Notes under the pieces: generated by a model
Databases searched by the model: none
Told to the model about the DNA's origin: nothing
The model's input: the letters and a program-made list of their open reading frames with translations, nothing else
Source: MGBC102946 sp022793145
GTDB taxonomy: Bacteria; Bacillota_I; Bacilli_A; RF39; UBA660
DNA: 10,218 nucleotides
Direction of reading: 5' to 3'
Assembly: GCA_947426265.1 (NCBI GenBank)
Contig: CANEDJ010000048.1
Location: 1 to 10,218 of the forward strand
Made by a program: the position numbers and the translations under genes
Shown here: positions 6,581 to 10,218 of the stretch, piece by piece
Layout: each line of letters starts with the position of its first letter
Position numbering within the stretch: position 1 is the first letter of the stretch

Positions 6581-6745
6581 ATGATATTAAATATTTTAGA
6601 CACTTTACAAGAATGGATAGAACCCTTTCGCGACTTTGTATTTAGACATCATAACAATCCATTTTTCTGGGTAGTAATTATATTAATTGCTCTAGCCGCA
6701 TTCTTTTTAGGTTATTCTGCACTTCATAAGGACAACCAAATATGA
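6581..6745 (+). CDS. Small single-pass membrane protein of unknown function (54 aa)
   Basis: An ATG at 6581 follows AGGTGAT (6571-6577) by 3 nt, the same ribosome-binding pattern used by the ATP-grasp and ligA genes. The 54-codon frame fills the gap between pcrA and galU: it starts 9 nt after the pcrA stop, and its TGA overlaps the galU ATG as ATGA (6742-6745). The N-terminal 27 residues are polar and amphipathic (LDTLQEWIEPFRDFVFRHHN at 6-25). Residues 28-45 (starting FFWVVIILIALAAFFLGYS) form one strongly hydrophobic TM segment, and the tail is short and polar (ALHKDNQI). Placement, spacing and coupling make it a real gene. I do not recognise a family. Even if TGA were read as Trp it would end two codons later at TAA. 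Co-translation with galU hints at an envelope role, but that is inference. Confidence 0.8.
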   Translation: MILNILDTLQEWIEPFRDFVFRHHNNPFFWVVIILIALAAFFLGYSALHKDNQI

Positions 6746-7599
6746 AAAGGGTAAGAAAAGCAATTATTCCTGTTGCAGGAATGGGAACAAGATTTTTACC
6801 AGCTACGAAAGCATTAGCCAAAGAAATGCTTCCAATTGTTGATAAGCCAACGATAGAGTATATTGTAGAAGAAGCAGTAAAGAGTGGAATAGAAGAGATT
6901 TTATTTATAACAAGTCCATATAAAAAAAATATTGAAGACCACTTTGATAGAAGCTTTGAATTAGAAAAGAGACTAGAAAAAAGCAATAAATTAGAACAGC
7001 TAGAAATGATAAAGAATATTTCAAATTTAGCTTCGTTTTATTATATTCGTCAAGGAGAACCATTAGGAACAGGGCATGCTGTTAGATTGGCAAAGAATTT
7101 TATTGGGGATGAACCTTTTGCTATTTTATATGGGGATGATATTGTTGTATCAGAAATTCCTTGCTTAAAACAAATGATGCAAATATATGAAAAGAATGAT
7201 TGTAACGTTCTATGTGCAGAAGAATTAGACAACTATTTGATCCCACAAAAGGGAATTATAGAATATGAAGATATTGAGAGTGGAAAAGTAAAAGGATTGG
7301 TGGAAAAGCCAAAGTTAGAAGAAGCGCCAAGCAAGCATGGTACTTTAGGAAGATATATTCTAAAGCCAGAAATATTTGAAGAACTTGAAAAAATAGGTAT
7401 GACAAATGGTGAATATTTATTAACAGATGCTTTGCTTGCTTTGATGAAGAAACAGGATTTCTATGCATGTAAATTAGAAGGAACATATTATGATGTTGGA
7501 AATCAAATTGGTTATATAAAAGCAAATGTAGAATTTGCGTTAGCCAGAAAAGATTTATCAGAAGCAATGCGTGAATATTTAGGCAAATTAAAAATATAA
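6742..7599 (+). CDS. galU: UTP-glucose-1-phosphate uridylyltransferase
   Basis: Encodes 285 aa, the normal family length. It makes UDP-glucose from UTP and glucose-1-phosphate in the cytosol, feeding glycolipid, teichoic-acid-type and capsule synthesis. The nucleotide-binding loop is PVAGMGTRFLPATKALAKEM (10-29), followed by LPIVDKP (30-36). QGEPLGTGHAV (104-114) binds the base and sugar. GDD at 131-133 supplies the Mg-binding Asp, VEKP at 187-190 contacts the sugar phosphate, GRYILKPEIF at 203-212 is a family signature, and GTYYDVGNQIGYIKA (247-261) closes the active site. Relatives such as glucose-1-phosphate thymidylyltransferases lack this overall pattern. AAGGA at 6728-6732 lies within the small ORF upstream, and the ATGA overlap implies translational coupling. 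Transcription should come from the pcrA promoter; a hairpin terminator follows 3 nt after the stop codon. Confidence 0.96.
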   Translation: MKRVRKAIIPVAGMGTRFLPATKALAKEMLPIVDKPTIEYIVEEAVKSGIEEILFITSPYKKNIEDHFDRSFELEKRLEKSNKLEQLEMIKNISNLASFYYIRQGEPLGTGHAVRLAKNFIGDEPFAILYGDDIVVSEIPCLKQMMQIYEKNDCNVLCAEELDNYLIPQKGIIEYEDIESGKVKGLVEKPKLEEAPSKHGTLGRYILKPEIFEELEKIGMTNGEYLLTDALLALMKKQDFYACKLEGTYYDVGNQIGYIKANVEFALARKDLSEAMREYLGKLKI

Positions 7600-7602
7600 A
7601 AT

Positions 7603-7634
7603 AAAAACAGTCTATTCAAATAAAGACTGTTTTT
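7603..7634. terminator. Bidirectional intrinsic terminator between galU and the XRE gene
   Basis: An 11-bp perfect stem (7603-7613 with 7624-7634) has a 10-nt loop and A-run/T-run flanks usable on both strands. It starts 3 nt after the galU stop region, and the stop codon of the opposing XRE gene (7636-7634) touches its right arm. Confidence 0.88.
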
Positions 7635-7879
7635 TATAGTTGAGTTTTATCTTTTTCAGATTTTATATGTTCTCTAGCCCTTTGATTGCTAAGACCTAAA
7701 ATATAATCAGTGGAAGTTCCATAGATTTGTGAAAGACGAATTAAAATTTCTGTAGGAATATCATTATCTCCCTTTTCGTAATGAGAATAACCTCGTTGCG
7801 AAATCCCTAACATAGAAGCCAATTCTGTTTGTGTAAAATCATGATCTTCTCTTAGGTCTTTAAGTCTTTTAAATTGCAT
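7634..7879 (-). CDS. XRE/Cro-C1-family small transcriptional regulator
   Basis: Encodes 81 aa, essentially a single HTH_3-type DNA-binding domain. Helices 2 and 3 are TQTELASMLG (16-25) and ISQRGYSHYEKG (26-37), followed by IPTEILIRLSQIYGTSTDYILG (residues 41-62), the standard closing helices. A charged 19-residue tail has no recognisable sensor domain. The ATG at 7879 is preferred, with AAGGTG 8 nt upstream. A GTG at 7888 is in frame but overlaps that site. Such one-domain proteins repress by binding palindromic operators, often autoregulating. The gene is transcribed against galU and away from ligA and shares a 265-bp region with ligA. It has no partner such as a toxin, recombinase or peptidase, so a mobile-element or toxin-antitoxin role is not supported. 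Its target is unknown. Confidence 0.92.
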   Translation of the reverse strand: MQFKRLKDLREDHDFTQTELASMLGISQRGYSHYEKGDNDIPTEILIRLSQIYGTSTDYILGLSNQRAREHIKSEKDKTQL

Positions 7880-8098
7880 AAACCTCACACCTTACTAATA
7901 AGACATTATTATTGTAGCGTATAATGAATTGTAACCTTTTGGTTTAGACCGAAATAGTCTCCTATATGCTTATTTTATACAAAAAACTGCAAAATCTATG
8001 CGTTAATGCTTATATTTTATAAGATACCTAGTCTAATTAATATTTAAAATAAGTATAACATATTCTACTACAAATTTCTAATCTCTGCTTATTATTAA
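7880..8098. other. AT-rich regulatory region between XRE and ligA with candidate operators
   Basis: There is no gene here. The heptamer TGCTTAT occurs three times in the same orientation (7967, 8007, 8086), spaced 40 and 79 bp. The second copy runs into the inverted repeat CTTATA-TTT-TATAAG (8009-8023). CTTACTAATAAG (7890-7901), with CTTA/TAAG arms, lies just upstream of the XRE ribosome-binding site. AACC-TTTT-GGTT (7933-7944) is another short inverted repeat. Any of these might be XRE operators, but each is short enough to arise by chance in such AT-rich DNA. A TACAAT on the minus strand could be the XRE -10, but I find no matching -35. Confidence 0.3.
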
Positions 8099-8140
8099 TT
8101 TACGAACTATAATATCCCATGATATAATAAGTATGGTGAT
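8099..8140 (+). promoter_or_regulatory. Promoter and ribosome-binding site of ligA
   Basis: A TTTACG -35 (8099-8104) and an extended -10 TG-A-TATAAT (hexamer 8123-8128) are 18 nt apart. GGTGAT (8135-8140) is the Shine-Dalgarno for the ATG at 8145. The -10 to ATG distance is 16 nt, predicting a leader of about 10-12 nt. An in-frame ATG at 8133 overlaps the ribosome-binding site and lies at or before the likely transcription start. Confidence 0.65.
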
Positions 8141-8144
8141 TATC

Positions 8145-10124
8145 ATGATACAAGATCATATAGATGAATTAGTAGAATTATTAAATCGAGCAAGCTATGA
8201 ATATCATACTTTAGATAGGCCTACAATAACAGATCAAGAGTATGATAGTTATTTAAGAGAATTAATAAATTTGGAAGAAAAATATCCAGAATTTAAAAGA
8301 GCAGATTCTCCAACAGTTCGAGTTGGCGGAGAAGTAATTGAAGGTTTTAATAAAGTAATTCATGAAGTACCAATGTTATCACTTAGTAACGTATTCAACG
8401 AAAGTGAAATTATTGCCTTTGATGAAAGAGTCAAAAAGGAAATTTCTAATCCAAAATATGTTTGTGAACTGAAAATTGATGGACTATCAGTTTCTCTATT
8501 ATATAAACAAGGAAAATTAGTTCGTGGAGCAACAAGAGGAGATGGAGTAACTGGAGAAGATATTACACATAATGTAAAAACGATTAAAAATATCCCTTTA
8601 TCTCTTCCTGAACCTATAGATATCGAAATACGTGGAGAAATTTACATGCCAAAAGCCTCTTTTTTTTCACTGAATGAAGAACGAAAAAGAAATGGTATGG
8701 ATTTATTTGCAAACCCTAGAAATGCAGCAGCAGGTAGCGTGAGACAATTAGATTCCAAAATAGCAGCCAGTAGGAACTTATCAAGTTTTCTTTATCATTT
8801 CCCAAATGCAGAACAACATGGACTACATAGTCATTATGAGTCTTTAGAATTTATGAAAAAATTAGGATTTAATGTAAATCCTAATATTAGAAGGGTAGAT
8901 GGGATAGAGGAATTACTGTTATTTATTGAGGAGTGGACAAAAAATAGGGAGACATTACCTTACGAAATTGATGGAATTGTAATTAAGTTAGACGATTTAA
9001 ATGCACAAAGAAAACTGGGATTCACAGCAAAATATCCAAGATGGGCAACTGCGTATAAATTTCCAGCAATGGAAGTATATACAAAGTTACGTGATATTAA
9101 ATTTAGTGTAGGAAGAACAGGTCAAGTAACACCAAATGCAATATTAGAACCAGTAATATTAGCAGGATCTACCATTTCAAAAACAACTCTACATAATGAA
9201 GAATATGTTACTTTGAGGGATATTCGTATTGGAGATATAGTATCTATTAAAAAAGCAGGAGATGTTATTCCAGAAGTGGTAGGAGTATTAGAGGAACGTA
9301 GAACAGGGAATGAAATTCCATTTGAAATGATAAAAAATTGTCCAATATGTGGTAGTGTTCTTACAAAAAAAGAAACAGAAGCAGCGTATTATTGTAAAAA
9401 TCCACACTGTGATGCAAAAAAAATAGAAGGATTAATTCATTATGCCAGCAGAGATGCGATGAATATAGAGGGATTTGGAGATAATATTGTAGAGGATTTT
9501 TATAATATGGGATATTTAAAAAGTATTTCAGATTATTATACACTATACCAGTATAAGGAAGAATTGATGGAACTAGAAGGATTTGGAAGCAAAAGCATTC
9601 AAAACTTATTGGATAGTATTGAAGAAAGTAAATCCAATTCTTTAGAACGGCTTTTATTTGCTTTAGGAATTCGCTATGTTGGAAAAAAGACTGGAAAGAT
9701 TTTAGCTGATTATTTTAAATCGATGGATCAGTTAGAAGTAGCAAGCTATGAAGAATTGCTAGAAGTGCATGATATTGGTGAAACAATAGCAGAAAGTATT
9801 GTAAACTATTTCGTAGATCCACAAAACAAAGAACTTATTAATACACTTCGAAAAATTGGTGTTAATATGTGTTATGAGGAAAAGGAAATTCATGAAAATG
9901 TTCAGTTTGTTGGAAAAACTTTTGTATTAACGGGGACCTTAGAAAATATAAAAAGAGAAGAAGCCAAAGAAAAAATAGAACTATTGGGGGGAAAAACCTC
10001 AAGCACAGTAAGCTCTAAAACCGATGTAGTTGTAGTTGGTGTAAACCCAGGAAGCAAGTTTGACAAGGCAAGAGAACTTGGAATTACAATATGGACTGAA
10101 CAAGAATTCTTAGAAAATATGTAA
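8145..10124 (+). CDS. ligA: NAD-dependent DNA ligase LigA
   Basis: Encodes 659 aa, normal length. It seals nicks during lagging-strand synthesis and repair, using NAD+ to adenylate itself. Domains in order: NAD-binding Ia region with YEYHTLDRPTITDQEYD (18-34); adenylation domain with catalytic Lys110 in LKIDG and RGDGVTGEDI (131-140), IRGEIYMP (162-169) and the EIDGIVIK motif (274-281); OB fold (about 315-395); a four-Cys zinc finger at Cys399, Cys402, Cys417 and Cys422; helix-hairpin-helix repeats (about 430-575); and a C-terminal BRCT domain (about 584-659) containing FVLTGTL and the Trp650 motif. The ATG at 8145 is chosen over the one at 8133 because GGTGAT lies between them. In many Bacillota ligA directly follows pcrA; here it is separated and has its own promoter. 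No key residue is missing. Confidence 0.97.
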   Translation: MIQDHIDELVELLNRASYEYHTLDRPTITDQEYDSYLRELINLEEKYPEFKRADSPTVRVGGEVIEGFNKVIHEVPMLSLSNVFNESEIIAFDERVKKEISNPKYVCELKIDGLSVSLLYKQGKLVRGATRGDGVTGEDITHNVKTIKNIPLSLPEPIDIEIRGEIYMPKASFFSLNEERKRNGMDLFANPRNAAAGSVRQLDSKIAASRNLSSFLYHFPNAEQHGLHSHYESLEFMKKLGFNVNPNIRRVDGIEELLLFIEEWTKNRETLPYEIDGIVIKLDDLNAQRKLGFTAKYPRWATAYKFPAMEVYTKLRDIKFSVGRTGQVTPNAILEPVILAGSTISKTTLHNEEYVTLRDIRIGDIVSIKKAGDVIPEVVGVLEERRTGNEIPFEMIKNCPICGSVLTKKETEAAYYCKNPHCDAKKIEGLIHYASRDAMNIEGFGDNIVEDFYNMGYLKSISDYYTLYQYKEELMELEGFGSKSIQNLLDSIEESKSNSLERLLFALGIRYVGKKTGKILADYFKSMDQLEVASYEELLEVHDIGETIAESIVNYFVDPQNKELINTLRKIGVNMCYEEKEIHENVQFVGKTFVLTGTLENIKREEAKEKIELLGGKTSSTVSSKTDVVVVGVNPGSKFDKARELGITIWTEQEFLENM

Positions 10125-10141
10125 TATAATATTAAAATAAG

Positions 10142-10163
10142 GATATAGATAAAGATCTATATC
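10142..10163. other. Perfect hairpin after ligA without a T run
   Basis: GATATAGAT (10142-10150) and ATCTATATC (10155-10163) pair perfectly over 9 bp around an AAAG loop, 18 nt after the ligA stop. No T run follows, so it is not an intrinsic terminator by itself. It may protect the 3' end or be a protein-binding palindrome. Confidence 0.6.
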
Positions 10164-10176
10164 TCAGATTGTTGAC

Positions 10177-10213
10177 AAAGTGGTATATTCAAAATGAATA
10201 TGCTACTTTTTTT
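10177..10213 (+). terminator. Intrinsic terminator of ligA
   Basis: A 14-bp stem (10177-10190 with 10196-10209) including two G-U pairs closes a 5-nt loop (AAAAT) and runs into seven Ts (10207-10213). This is the natural end of the ligA transcript, so whatever lies to the right is a separate unit. Confidence 0.75.
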
Positions 10214-10218
10214 GTCTT

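Noticed and set aside
7634..7879. XRE gene as antitoxin or phage repressor
   Set aside because: No toxin, integrase or phage gene adjoins it; neighbours are galU and ligA.
7966..8022. 18-codon plus-strand ORF in the XRE-ligA gap
   Set aside because: No ribosome-binding site and no operon packing; probably chance.
10172..10204. Perfect TTGACA as a possible -35 promoter box after ligA
   Set aside because: No good -10 at 16-18 nt (TATGCT is 21 nt away), and the sequence overlaps the terminator stem.

Overview
The window is chromosomal DNA from a low-GC Gram-positive-type bacterium, most likely Bacillota. Coding DNA is AT-rich, the UvrD-like helicase has the PcrA-type C-terminal domain, and the DNA ligase is NAD-dependent. 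Ribosome-binding sites match AAAGGAGGTGAT, and terminators are short stems with T runs. Tryptophan is encoded by TGG and no gene has an in-frame TGA, so I see no sign of a Mollicutes UGA=Trp code. I cannot name the species. No tRNA, rRNA, IS element, phage gene or CRISPR array is visible.

Layout. (1) 1-676, minus: the N-terminal part of a collagen-like Gly-X-Y protein built on 81-bp tandem repeats; it runs off the left edge. (2) 827-1819, plus: an ATP-grasp enzyme of the sugar-transfer-associated type, divergent from the collagen-like gene. (3) 4336-1827, minus: a three-gene ABC importer operon (binding protein, ATPase, permease) whose genes overlap by 8 nt at both junctions; it converges on the ATP-grasp gene at a shared terminator. 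(4) 4479-7599, plus: pcrA, an unlisted 54-codon single-TM small protein, and galU, packed as an operon. (5) 7879-7634, minus: a small XRE-type regulator converging on galU at a second shared terminator. (6) 8145-10124, plus: ligA, followed by a plain hairpin and an intrinsic terminator.

How it fits together. PcrA and LigA are core DNA repair and replication enzymes, and their genes are adjacent in many Bacillota such as Bacillus subtilis. Here galU, the small membrane protein gene and the XRE gene lie between them, and ligA has its own promoter. GalU supplies UDP-glucose for envelope glycans. The ATP-grasp family and the Thr-rich collagen-like surface-type protein could also be envelope-related, but that link is inference. 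The ABC importer is of the NitT/TauT/ThiY class with unknown substrate.

Most of the window is ordinary core genome. The most notable points are the undescribed 54-aa ORF, the recently amplified collagen repeats, and a recurrent start architecture. Three independent plus-strand genes have an extended -10 box only 16-17 nt before the ATG, which predicts 5' leaders of about 10 nt that begin at or just before a GGTGA Shine-Dalgarno.
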